A program made the translations under genes and the position numbers. Positions 33,419-44,251 of a stretch of 64,000 bases of DNA are shown here, one piece after another. The stretch is from the NCBI GenBank assembly GCA_903813345.2, contig CAIIXF020000004.1, forward strand, positions 5,599,525 to 5,663,524, read 5' to 3'. Positions within the stretch are counted from its first letter, which is position 1, and the number at the start of each line of letters is the position of its first letter. The notes under the pieces are model-generated. The model ran no database searches. It was not told the DNA's origin and saw only the letters and a program-made list of their open reading frames with translations. The stretch is from Owenia fusiformis. Lineage: Eukaryota > Annelida > Polychaeta > Sabellida > Oweniidae.

Positions 33419-34804
33419 TAGTCCATGGTATGAAATCTCTAGGACGTCTAATAAAGGAGCTGGTAGCACACTATAGCGCAGCGATATTTGACCTAACATT
33501 AGCATACCTACATATGTCCCCTAATAATTTTTATTATAACCGTTTAATATACTTCCGGCTTTAAGGCTGAATTATGCCTGCCATTAACAGAGGTCAAAAA
33601 AATTCCAAAAAATAAACTTCCAAACTTTCACAATTTGGAGTACACGATGCAATAGCAAATAATAAAATATGATTTTAAGTATATGATTTAGGTTTCTAAG
33701 CTAAAAGTTTGAGGTTATTTTTCTTATCAATACCAAAAGATTATGTCATCAGTGTATCGACATTTTGTATTGTTTCTCGGATATTAATAAGATAAATGCT
33801 ACAAATGAATCACTTTTATATAAGAATGACAAATGCTTAAATTATGCTAGGTTTTCACAAAATGGGTCTCAATACGTTTTAAGATATGAACTTTTATTCA
33901 CCGGTGAACATTATCAATAAAGTTGGGCCTATTGCTCTTCCTTGACTAATTGCGACTACAGCTAAAATTCTATTTCTCGTAGTTTGATATAGCTCAGTTG
34001 CTTATGAAACAACCATCAATACTTGGTCGAATTCATGAATAATTGAGAAAAATCGTTATCATTATCTTCCTAAAATTTGATTATATCCTTCGGTAAGGTC
34101 AAAGAAGAAAGAACCATCAGAAAACTTGATGATAGCCACAACTAACGTCGAGGAAGAATTTTAAGGCGTTCGACTGCATATGACTCTAATTGATTATTAG
34201 ACATGCCCTTGGACTATATGAACATGCAAATACCTCTGTAACATCGAATTAGATATGAATCTTACCTATTTGTTATTGTATTATGTTTTATAAAACATCG
34301 ACAATAATTTGTTGTTACACCCTTTACGATTATATGGAAAAATTCTGGTAATAAAATGTTTTAACTGGTAAGAAAACTAATACGTTCCCCAATCAAAAAA
34401 AAATTACCTAAATATTCCATACAATTTTGTTGAATCGGCTTAGCTCATATTTGAAAAATCAAACAAAATCTGAAAAACACACTTGTGTAATTACACTAAT
34501 TAAACACCGACATCACACAGTAAAATCATAGTAATTTTGACATTATGATATTCAATTTTTTTGTTCGTATGCTTAGAATAACAGTCTGTGTCTTATAAAA
34601 TGTATAAAAGTTCGAATCAAAATATTTACGTTTTTTGACCCCTTGTGATGAAATACATTTTTCGACCCGAAAGCCGGAAGTTTTTTCAGCAAATGGTATT
34701 TTAAAAGAATCAAGACATATACACCTTCATAAATATTGCTTCAAATGTTGCTGCGCTATAGTGTGCTACGGATCCTTCATATTCGGAAGTCATACCATGG
34801 ACTA
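33419..34804. mobile_element. 1.39-kb TIR element inserted in LINE B
   Basis: Ends TAGTCCATGGTATGA and its reverse complement TCATACCATGGACTA, with an inner inverted pair GTAGCACACTATAGCGCAGC near 33,462 and 34,750. ATC flanks both ends (33416-33418, 34805-34807), a candidate 3-bp target duplication. Excising the element and one ATC rejoins LINE B in frame. The interior is AT-rich with no transposase. Superfamily unknown. Confidence 0.85.
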
Positions 34805-35745
34805 ATCCGTTTGATAACTCTGTCATCACTACCACTAATTTCTTGCTTCAACTTTGTTACCTTATTTACCCTCAAAAGCAGTGATATCATGCAATGATCA
34901 GTCAAATCTGTCAGATATTCACTTATTCTATAAAGTACATTATATTTTTGAGCATTTTTTGCTCAACTATACAGTAATCAACTACACTACTTCCGTTCCA
35001 TTTGTGACAAGTGTAGTTGCCTTGCGAATCGCCTATAACTCTGCCATTAACGATTCTTAAGTTAGAGGCTTTACATAGTTCAATCAATTTTTTTCCATCA
35101 GCATCTATCTTATTATCACTTCTAGAACGCTCATGGATTGGTGTACCTATTTGGTATTGAATGTTATGAGGGATATAATCATGCATTTCATCATTCTCAA
35201 TGTAATCTTTCATATTACCAGTGCGGAAGTTCAAATCCCCAAGTATTATTACCTCACCTTTCGTTATATATTTACTTACTTCGCTTGTTAAAGGTGTCAT
35301 ACATATCCGAACCGTCATCAGATTTACCTTTGTAATTACTCGAAGACATCTACACAACACATATAAATATATCTCGCTTGTTATCAAAATATTCTCGTGA
35401 TAGTTTTGCCCATAATATATTGTTTTTTAGTTTTAATGAACGCTACACCTTTACATATATGTTTTTAACCAATATCGCGATTCCTCCATGTCGTTTATTA
35501 CCTATTTTGGACCGAGTTACTTCACATGATGTGAAATTCTTTAGACTACTGAAATCGTTTGGTTCGTCCTTTTACCCGTGTGTCTCTGTTAAGCATACAA
35601 TATCATGATCTTGTATTTGTGATATGAAATCTTTATCAATTATTTTAATGCGTGCGCGACTCTTTAACCCTTGAACATTCCAGCAGGCAACAGATATTTG
35701 ATCAACTACTTGTACACCTGTCATATATTATTAACACTTCTAATA
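34805..35745 (-). pseudogene. LINE B AP-endonuclease domain remnant
   Basis: Minus-strand endonuclease remnant. It starts near 35,720 with ISVACWNVQGLKSRAR and DIVCLTETHG, then RHGGIAILVK, and after frameshifts GEVIILGDLNFRTGN near 35,250 (the catalytic GDLN motif), NYTCHKW, SVVDYCIV and LTDLTDHCMISLLL near 34,870. Several stops make it non-functional. It is the 5' part of the element broken up at 25.7-35.7 kb. Confidence 0.85.
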
Positions 35746-35879
35746 CACAGGATTATACACATATAAAATGCATTTACCTACTACGATAGATCCAACCTAA
35801 AGATTCTTAATCTAATTCAAATATCCTTATCTAATTGATTCTTATACTAAAGGGCACAATATTTAATGCTCAATACAGG

Positions 35880-35985
35880 GAAGAGCGCATGCTCTGTCCT
35901 TATAGTATTTTATGGTTATGACGTCATCGCCTAGCTGAGTACCCTCCGGCGCTCTTGACCGATCGGCCAACTCGGCAACCCCAAA
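35880..35985 (-). mobile_element. Probable tRNA-derived SINE head (Leu/Ser tRNA-like)
   Basis: On the minus strand, GCCGAGTTGGCCGATCGG followed by TCAAGAGCGCCGGAGGG resembles the 5' half of a class II (Leu/Ser) tRNA with its A box (TGGCCGATCGG, 35,959-35,969). A clear B box and paired acceptor ends are missing, so it is not a working tRNA. GC-rich island in AT-rich DNA. Confidence 0.45.
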
Positions 35986-37081
35986 AAAAGTTTGTTTCAT
36001 CATCCGACCTGGCTATTAGGGAACGGATGTAAATGCTCAACACACCAGAGGTATCATTCATACATACATTCACACACACATAACATGTTCATCTGACTGA
36101 ATGTATACAATTTCAATCTGGAAATGTTACTGGAGGAATGACTGATATCAGTGTAAAGTTGTCGCTTTGAATTTCATCCTGAAATCTGTAATCGTTTTTC
36201 ATAAAATTGTTACAACTTACAACCCGTTTTTCAGATTAATTGATACTTATTATTTATGGATTAATTAATGATTTACATAAATTAATGTATTAATATTGCA
36301 AGTGTCTACGGGTATGAGTAATACAAAGATCTCGATGTAAGATCATCTGTCTTGAACTTAACGTAACTTTAATGATTAATGACAATAGAATGTACTGTTT
36401 CACCTGCAACAGGTTGGAACTGGTTTTGTATTTATAGTAACAAAAGACGATTTTCTGTCAAAAATATAATATTGATGTTTATTATTTTCCGATCAAAATC
36501 TAAATAGAAATTCAAATATCTGCAAGCTAAGCGTAATTTAAGCCCAGATTATAGCAAATATAAGCAATATTTTGACAGAATGATCAATGTAGCTCTGCCT
36601 GTATATAAACAAGTGCCGAATTGCAGGAAAAACATTCGGAAATGGGAATCAATCAAATGCTGATAAAACTACGGAAGGAAGGTAAAACAAAATGGACTTA
36701 GAAAATATTCGCTACTGTTGGACTTAGGAAAATTCTGCTGAATTCGAACTTGAACATTTGAAAGTTGGAAAGGAAAATAAAATCACTGAAATTGTACACA
36801 TACAACGTTTGTTGATGGATGCTAGCGACCTGTGAGTACCAGTGACCCACATGATCCTGGGAACAGCCCTAATGATAATCGGTCACGCCTGGCCGGTGAC
36901 AATATAAATCCCCATTGTCTGTTAACCTTCACTTTTCAAAAACCGCTAGAGATTTATTAATCTGCTTTGGAAGCATTTGTAAAATTGATGTGTGCATATC
37001 CTGCCAAAATCAAAAGAATTCAATGCATTATATCGAAGTAAAAATGTGGACATTTCTTGGCCCACCCTGTAAAAACTATTT

Positions 37082-37332
37082 GAGCCTGGCCATAGGAAAA
37101 CCAGTCTTATCACAAAAATTAGAATTGTGCTACAGAGCCAAAAATGTGCCCAAGACTAAGAGGAAAATGTACTAAATTCAAATCCGACTTTTTGGTCTAT
37201 ATATGCAAGGAAAAATTGTTAAGACATAAACCATGGCTCATTTGAAAGGTCTCTTTGTGCTTTCTAAGATAAACAAAAAGTCAGAAGATTGAAAAAATCT
37301 GTGATAAGACCCCTTTTCCAGTGGCCTGGCTC
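37082..37332. mobile_element. 251-bp MITE, empty site preserved in the paralogous copy
   Basis: Ends GAGCCTGGCCATAGGAAAA and the inverse of TTTTCCAGTGGCCTGGCTC. ATTT is duplicated at 37,078-37,081 and 37,333-37,336. The other segmental copy has a single ATTT at the same place (CACTATTTATGC near 54,915), so insertion postdates the duplication. Confidence 0.85.
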
Positions 37333-38701
37333 ATTTATGCTTTAAAACGTGAGTAGCATATTGAAACACTTCAATATTAAATGTCACTGTAAATTGCCAC
37401 TTCATATGTTTACTTTGAATGTATTGCTCATTTTAACAAGAATACATAATATGCATACGACATTTAAAACGAAAGTAATTTATCACAATGCGTTTATTAA
37501 AATTGATTTATCATTGCGTGCTATATGTCCAAGCTTGCTATATTTGGTCGAAGCTAAATTGAATCAAGGCCGACATGAGACACGGCTTCTGCTGACATGG
37601 GTCCGGGTAAACTTGGGTCCAGAAAGACAGGCCAACTCACAAATGATTAGTTGTGCCGTTTTATTGTTAGTCATCGATGATTATTCTACATTATCGTTTT
37701 TAATGGGTTAATTGGCAATATGTACAGCGTGTAGAATTTCCTCCAACTTAGTGACCTGAAGTAAACAAATGGAATAATGTTCATGTCAATTCAGATGCTA
37801 CCCTAACTGCTTGCAACTTTCATTCAAAATGAACAAACTTTTCTTTCTTTGCCAGACAACCTAAAATCCGAAGAGTTATCCTCAGACAACATTTTAGAAA
37901 AGATATGGGATGTTGTAAGGAATAAGTAGAATCGTGACAATCTTCCAAAACAGTCTTAACTCGTCAATATCTCTAATTCCTTGACGAAAGATGAGAAAGG
38001 ACAGCGTAAATATGTAGTTTCATTACTATTCTTGTAGTTATCACTTATCACTACAGAGCTTTCGATAAAAGTTGTTTCGAAAACGTACACGTATACTTGT
38101 ACTTTAAAGAGTCTATATATATATATGATGTCATCACAGTGACATATTAGTCAGTACAGTGTACAATACAATTGTTGACCTCTCCAGAGGTCAACCGGCA
38201 AAAGTGTATACCGAGACTGTAAACCGAGAAACTAAACTATCTTGTAGTATTCTTTGTTTCACTTTGATTTCTCTCATGTTCTGCACATCAGCAGCCATCT
38301 TGCAGCAAACATGATACCAGAATGAGGGTTGCTTGTCTGATGTCATTTTCTTAGAATTTGACATATACGGCCATTGTCATATGTGACATTATAATTAAAA
38401 CATAATTAATTGGTTGCCTAGTAACAAAGGAAGTAAACTAACATGGTTTAACATTCAAAATTCAAAGAAAGATAAGGCTGAAAGTTGCCATGAGCGAATA
38501 CCGTTCCGGGTGGCAGGGTCCCTATATTAAAAACTATCTAGAAAACGACATAAAATATATCAATTCTCCATGAAATTAATACACGGATTAGTTAGGTCGT
38601 TGGTCTTTATTATTGGAAAGTTTAAAGTGACTTTATCAAAAACCAACAAAATGAGAGCAGGGCGTCCAAGACTTTTGGATAACCCCTCGTATAATTTTGA
38701 G

Positions 38702-38811
38702 AGATATCAATTTTATCCACGAGTTGATATCAATATCTGGACGAGTGAGCGTAGCGAATGATTGCAGATATTGATATCAACGAGTGAATTGAAATGATAT
38801 CACGAAAAAAT
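38702..38811. repeat. Palindromic repeat, 17-bp perfect stem
   Basis: GTTGATATCAATATCTG (38723-38739) pairs with CAGATATTGATATCAAC (38765-38781). Outer arms GATATCAATTTTATCCACGA and CGAGTGAATTGAAATGATATC also pair partly. The copy at 58,118-58,214 is shared through the segmental duplication; there the stem is partly lost (ATATATAG replaces part). Confidence 0.75.
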
Positions 38812-39660
38812 CATAGGATAAATAGAAAAGCATTTCAAAACAACATTCAATTTTATTTTGTCATTTGAACTGTATTTTGAATATTCAAATCTCACTATCA
38901 AAGTAATATTCTTAAATTTTACATAAGTTCTCAAAACAGGGTATTTGAATATAATTCTGATGTTTTGTAGTTATTTTGAGTTTGACAGTATAAAAATGAG
39001 TCAGATTTTTACAGAACATCAATGATTTTACTTGACCATGTGTCTTTGAAACCAAGTTGACTCATTTCAGGGTCATACATATACGATTTATGAAGAATAT
39101 TTTCTGGGAATAGTTGAAGTAAACGGAGCCAGTGTTTAATTAGCTTGATATGCATAACATTACAATACCAAGCTCTTGTGGGGCGGTGTTCTACAAACAA
39201 GATCCTTTAACGTGGTTCATCATACGAACGAGTGGATTATTTCACAGTTCTTATAAAAGTTTAAGTTGACATATAAAGTTAAGAACGTATAAAAGGCATT
39301 TACACGACGATTGTAAACTAAATTGGTTCTACATCCAAACTCTAACATACAGTACTTAGGTTTATCGACCAATGAACCGTGATCTATATTCAAAATTGAT
39401 AAGCTGGATATGCAAAGTATCCAAACAAACACTTTGACTACCATTTTGATTCACTAATCAAGCCATTCTGTGCTAGCGATTCCCTATAGATTTTTTACTA
39501 ATGGCCTTCGTTATGTAACACCAGCTTGTATTTTTATTCAGAAGCACAAGTTTTCGTACAAGTTGACTACAAATAACTTAAACGAAAGCTCTCTAATGTT
39601 CGTAATTAACACTTTAAAACCGAAGAATACAGTTCAACACTGATAAATGTATAACTTACT

Positions 39661-39874
39661 CTTATTTTTCCACCGTTCCATTATATTTGAAACCGAGAAT
39701 GCTCATCTCAAAATTATATTTTCCACCAAATATCAGTGTCACGACGCCCTTAACTCCTACCACTACAAGTGCTGCTACACCAAGAACAATTAGTCCAGTT
39801 TGCACGTCAGGCTGAGCCATCTTTTGGAAGACACTAGTGAATGTGTCTTCTATAATTGGAGGAATTCCACCCAT
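39661..39874 (-). CDS. Exon for a small single-pass membrane protein, paralogue 1
   Basis: A 70-residue minus-strand frame. IIEDTFTSVFQKM is followed by a strongly hydrophobic segment of about 25 residues (TGLIVLGVAALVVVGVKGVV) and a short polar tail FGGKYNFEMSILGFKYNG. No signal-peptide cleavage site is obvious, so it is probably a tail- or signal-anchored microprotein. The paralogue at 61,907-62,146 shares IEDTFT, FQKM, GVAA and LGFK. A splice donor (GTAAGT) follows two bases after the stop; in the paralogue the frame runs through it. A 1-base difference near the end causes this, so this copy is either terminated here or frameshifted. The family is not recognised. Noncoding DNA beyond the donor is far more conserved between copies than this exon. 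Confidence 0.55.
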
Positions 39875-39989
39875 TGTTGCGGTGCTTCAACTTGTACTTT
39901 TGAACATCCGCGCATTCTATGCCTATGTCAATAACTATGCCTTTGTCAATAACTGCAATTAAATAGGTGTGTTTTTAATATAGATCTAT

Positions 39990-40452
39990 GTTTCAACGTA
40001 AAAGGTCCCCAGTGCACAGCAACAAGCCTGCACTACTGGTAAAGAGGGGAGATGTCAAAGCGGTAGCCTCCCGGGGGTAGCCTGACAGTCGCCCCAGGGT
40101 ATTTCAACATAAAGGGACTTTATAGGGGAGGGGGTGGGGTACAGGGGCCAACCAGGAAGGTTCCTTTCAATTTTAAAATGAGTTGTAAACCATAGATCTA
40201 TTTTTAAATGTTAAGGTTTTAAATTATTTTCTATTTAAATTCTATCACAAATTATATATCTGCTCTATATGGGCTTATTACCTTTTTGCAGATTATTGAC
40301 ATAGACATAGACAAAAGAATATTGTAGCGTTCATGGGTTCGTATTTGGCTACTTGAGAAAGTGCGACATCAGCCCTTAGCACAGGATTTCATTCTGTGTT
40401 TTCATTAACTAATATTATGGGAAGGGAGTGGAAATGTAAGTTGATTGGTTCT
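39990..40452. other. No gene recognised
   Basis: Contains a G-rich patch (GGGGAGGGGGTGGGGT near 40,119) but nothing else supportable. Confidence 0.4.
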
Positions 40453-40517
40453 CTGGTTGTGCCATCTGGTTATGCCATCTAGTTTTGCCATCTGCTTGTG
40501 CCATCTGCTGGTGCCAT
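40453..40517. repeat. 13-bp minisatellite, 5 units
   Basis: Five tandem variants of TTGTGCCATCTGG, with changes at 3-4 positions. Confidence 0.85.
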
Positions 40518-42149
40518 TAGGTTTCACATTGTTTTTTTTCTATCACATCTATGGTTTCACCAAATCATGACCGACTAAATAATTTTAAAGTGTTTTTATA
40601 CTGTACATTTATTTCACCTCCTATAATACACTGTGGCTAGTCGATCTATGTGGATGCAGTCAGGCACATGTAATGTTTCGTGAGTACCCGCCTCTGTACT
40701 TTTCAATGGAAGAATTTTGCACTTCTGTTTAAATAATCTATATTTACTCATCCGTGTATATCATACTTCATTGATTTACAAAACCAAAGCTACGCTATAA
40801 ATACACATTCTCTGATATTTTTACGGAGAATAGATAACTCAAACGAGTTCACTCGACCAGTTTTATCATCTCGCTCATAGCTGTGAGAAGGTATGTATAA
40901 TTTGCCATAGGTTTACCTTGTAATGGGGAATAAAAAATTCAAGTAATATAATTATTTCACATACACAAATATGTCTGTGTGAAGTAAAATACAAATACAA
41001 TGCGTTCTATAATATTTTTGGGGCTATGTTATGAAATATCCGCTTTAAAAAAGCAATTTAATTATGATGTATCATGTGGATTAATAGACGTTCTGATTGG
41101 ATTCATTGAACAGACTGGCTAGGTTTCAATTGAATCATTTTGAATGTGTGTATTTTTAATATTTTAATCCACAGTGTCCAAAAACAATAATAATGCTATA
41201 TTGGTAATTGGAAAGATTCCACTTACCACGATTTCAAAAAATTGTAAATAGATAATATTATTCTTGAATTATGGTCATTTGTTTCAAGAAATCTGGAGGC
41301 TCGTTCAGCTGAGCTGACAAAATCATCAAGATTTACGGATGGTCCATCTGTTGGCTGCTCATTGTCACTTTCAAGGAATGTTAATGGCTCTGAAACTTGT
41401 AGCCTTGCCCAAGTCGGTATTTATTTACTTATCTGATCTTGAATTATTTCCACCTTGTACAATCCAATGCATCATCGCTGATATTATGCTAAGTTACTCA
41501 GCGGTTCCGAGATTCCCATAATACCTAGGCTACCTAAGGGTATCGCAAAACCATATTGATTGACAATATGGACATGGACACAACGTGTGACTTCAGGCTG
41601 ATTGACCAATCAAAACGTTATCAGGTTGACCTGCATTAAAAAGGCAAACTACCCGTCTAGGACTTGAAATTCAATGATCTGATCGAGTGTTTCTTGAGAG
41701 TTATAATATATTATGTTATTAAACGTACATTTGAATGTAAGCAGTCATTAATACTCGTCTAAAAGAAATCATGCAATTCAATGTTGATTCAAATCAAAAC
41801 TGAATTCGCGATGGAAATGCAAGAAGACCTAGTCCGACAATGTAGGGCCGTCGTTGATTTGTCAAATTTTACCGACAAAAACATTGGGTTGGTAAAGCAC
41901 GTGGCTTTCTCTTGGGTACAAGGCGGTCATAATAGAAATCAAGATAAGTAAAAGAGACCGACTTGGGCAAGGCTATGAAACTTGATTTGTGGGTATTCCA
42001 GTGGGTCGATGGGTCTTTTGCTCTGAATTCACTTCATTGGCGTACCTAATTTCAACATTATCATTGTCATCATTACATGTTATGGACCCGTTTTTCAAAT
42101 TAACATTATTAGCGATAAAACCATCGTTTTTTAGCCTATGGGATCGACC

Positions 42150-42200
42150 AGGCGTCCGTCCGTTTGTCCGTCTGTCCGTCCGTTGGTCCGTCCGTCTGTC
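42150..42200. repeat. GTCC/GTCT microsatellite
   Basis: Simple repeat of 4-base units (GTCCGTCCGTTTGTCCGTCT...). The open frame across it is an artefact of the repeat. Confidence 0.9.
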
Positions 42201-42409
42201 AACATTGGCTGCACAAATTAAAACTGTTATGTGGATTGAGTCATTTCCACATTCATTTTATGCATATCCATAATGTCTATTTGACCTATTATTGCCATTT
42301 CCCAAGTTCGGCCGGTTTCCAAGAAATTGCTGATTTTTAAATTTCGAGAAAAATCGATCTGATGATAGCCTTATAGAAAGTCAAGAGAAGTGAAGAAAAG
42401 ATTGAAAAA

Positions 42410-42510
42410 ATACCAGTCCAGTCCAGGTCCAAGTCAAGGTCCAGTTCAGGCCCAAGTCCAGATCTAGGTCTACTCAGGTTTAATCTAGGTCAAAGGTCAA
42501 GAATTAGGTC
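42410..42510. repeat. Degenerate GGTCCAAGTC-like short tandem repeat
   Basis: Repeated variants of GTCCAGGTCCAAGTCAAG, unit about 6-12 bp, lying inside the 3-kb TIR element. Confidence 0.7.
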
Positions 42511-44251
42511 AAATCCAGTACTTTGTCAATTTTTTCAATTTTCTCAGTCGTCCTTTAATATTTTTGCTCCGTTTTTTAATCATGTTCCTTGGAAAAAAGC
42601 AAATCCCTGCAGGCAAGTTGTTTTGATCACTTTTACCGTTTTTGAAATATGGCATCCGAAAAGTAGGTCACAATAAAAAAAGTTCTTGAAATTCAATGTA
42701 TGAGTTATGAAATATGTGAAGAATTGTCCAAGGAATCCGGTTCGGAAGTTATGGCATTTTGAAATCTCAAAAATCACTATTTTGGTATCCCATGTTAAGT
42801 CAATGGGGCTTGAGAAAATTATTAATTGTAACATCACAACACTAGATACAGCTTGGATGCAGCCAACTTAATAAGAATCTACAATAGAAGCCGTCCTCAA
42901 AATCTACTTTCCTTCAAAATTTGGACACTAAAAGGCCTAGGTCAAAATCTAGGTCAAATTCATAGTTTTTCCTTTGACTACAACAAATCATATCTGAACC
43001 AACAACAAAGGACTCATCTTTTATTGATCTCATATTTACCAATACTTTTGTTTGAAACCAGGATATACATTCCTCTGAAGGTTCTACACTGCGTGAGCAC
43101 AGGACCGTGGGTCTTTTTTTATCATCTGTAATGGCATTTTCCAGTTGATGGGTTTATATATAGTATTTTCAATTTTTCATGAGGGTGTCTTTAGACTACT
43201 TCTAATGGGGTGGCTAATTACTTTACTGAATGAGGAATGTTTATCCAAACAATGGATACAAAGAAAATCTGGCCAGTTGTCCATCAGTAAATAAATCATC
43301 ATGATAAAAGTATAATTTATTAAAGCATCCATTTGTTACCGTTCTGAATCCAAATGATACATAGGTGCATCCATTTTATACATATATGTTGACGTTTACG
43401 AAATGTTTTTCAAATATCTTCCCTATAACAGGAATATGGTAGCTGAAACTTTCACACATTGTCATACTATGTATATTGAATAGGTATGCTAGATTTCAAG
43501 TCACGATGTTAAGTAGAAACTCTGAGATCACTTACCTCGATTTGCTGTCATATTTTTGCAATGATCCCATTCCCTATAATGTACGCGAGCACCCACAATA
43601 CATTACATATAAATGACTGCATCCACATAGATCGACTAGCCACAGTGTAATACGGGAGAGTACAATCGAAATCGATGTAGAATCAGTTGATTTATATTTA
43701 TCATTCACACAAAGAGGTCGCTGTAGCACCAATCCTATTTACACTAACTTATGTTTTTGTTTATATTCCTCCTTTTCGAAAGTATTGCTGAATGGTCTGC
43801 ACATATGGTTTCCGCCCCGCTTAAATTTGATCATTTCTGCCGTAAAAAACGAACATCAAGACTTGGGACCTAAGTATATTTATGTATAAAAATGTAGAAT
43901 AATATTCTTCTCACTCGTCTTCTCTGGCCTAGTATCAAGCGTTTAGCTGAGCATCAGAGGGGGAGAAACACCAGGGTTCAAAGATGACGCTTATTAATGT
44001 AAATCTGTATTGAGATGACATCGTCGCTGATTGGTCAAAAGTCGACAACTAATGACGTCATCAATGGCGGATTCAAAATTTTCGAAATATTCGAATAATA
44101 TTATCCTCATTTCTGGCGTGTTAACCAAGTCATAGCTTCTCATTTCACATCAAGATAAAGGAAGGTGTACGGAATATGCCTATATCAATTAAAACATCCC
44201 ATCGAAGTGTAGTATTTGATAACTAGCCGATGAAAATTCGAACGAACGAAG

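Larger units (their letters stand above)
25745..35745 (-). mobile_element. LINE B: old non-LTR retrotransposon with four nested insertions
   Basis: On the minus strand the parts of one EN-RT polyprotein appear in order: endonuclease (35,745 to 34,805), linker (33,418 to about 33,265), RT start (29,157 to about 28,653), RT middle (27,711 to 27,576) and RT catalytic box to C-terminus (27,139 to 25,770). Each gap is filled by another element: a TIR element (33,419-34,804), LINE A (about 29,158-33,262), a mariner-like element (27,714-28,652) and MITE X (27,140-27,575). Removing the TIR element rejoins the reading frame without a shift. Total coding remnant is about 3 kb. Confidence 0.85.
36079..39880 (+). 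repeat. Segmental duplication, copy 1
   Basis: Ordered blocks match 54,132-62,115 in direct orientation: 36,079-36,205, 36,908-37,077, 37,333-38,160, 38,690-38,820, and 38,870 to the exon at 39,661-39,874. Identity is high (about 97% across 39,430-39,660 by hand). Between blocks each copy has private insertions. Copy 1 has a 251-bp MITE at 37,082 and extra sequence at about 36,206-36,905 and 38,163-38,688. Confidence 0.9.
40629..43647. mobile_element. 3.0-kb TIR element with TA target duplication
   Basis: CACTGTGGCTAGTCGATCTA at 40,629 continues as a perfect inverted match of about 33 bp with the right end (to 43,647), then a diverged match for about 40 bp more. TA flanks both ends (40627-40628, 43648-43649). 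The interior has short tandem repeats and no recognised transposase, so this is a large nonautonomous or decayed Tc1/mariner-like copy. Confidence 0.85.

Noticed and set aside
37349-37711. 120-codon frame with a shorter version at 55,132-55,347
   Set aside because: The similarity is just the segmental duplication; frames and ends are not preserved and no domain is seen.
41989-42273. 94-codon frame with repeated RPSVR-like residues
   Set aside because: Produced by the GTCC/GTCT microsatellite.
40629-43647. Giant virus-like or Polinton-type element
   Set aside because: Ends and TA target fit a Tc1/mariner-like element; no polymerase, integrase or capsid frame is present.
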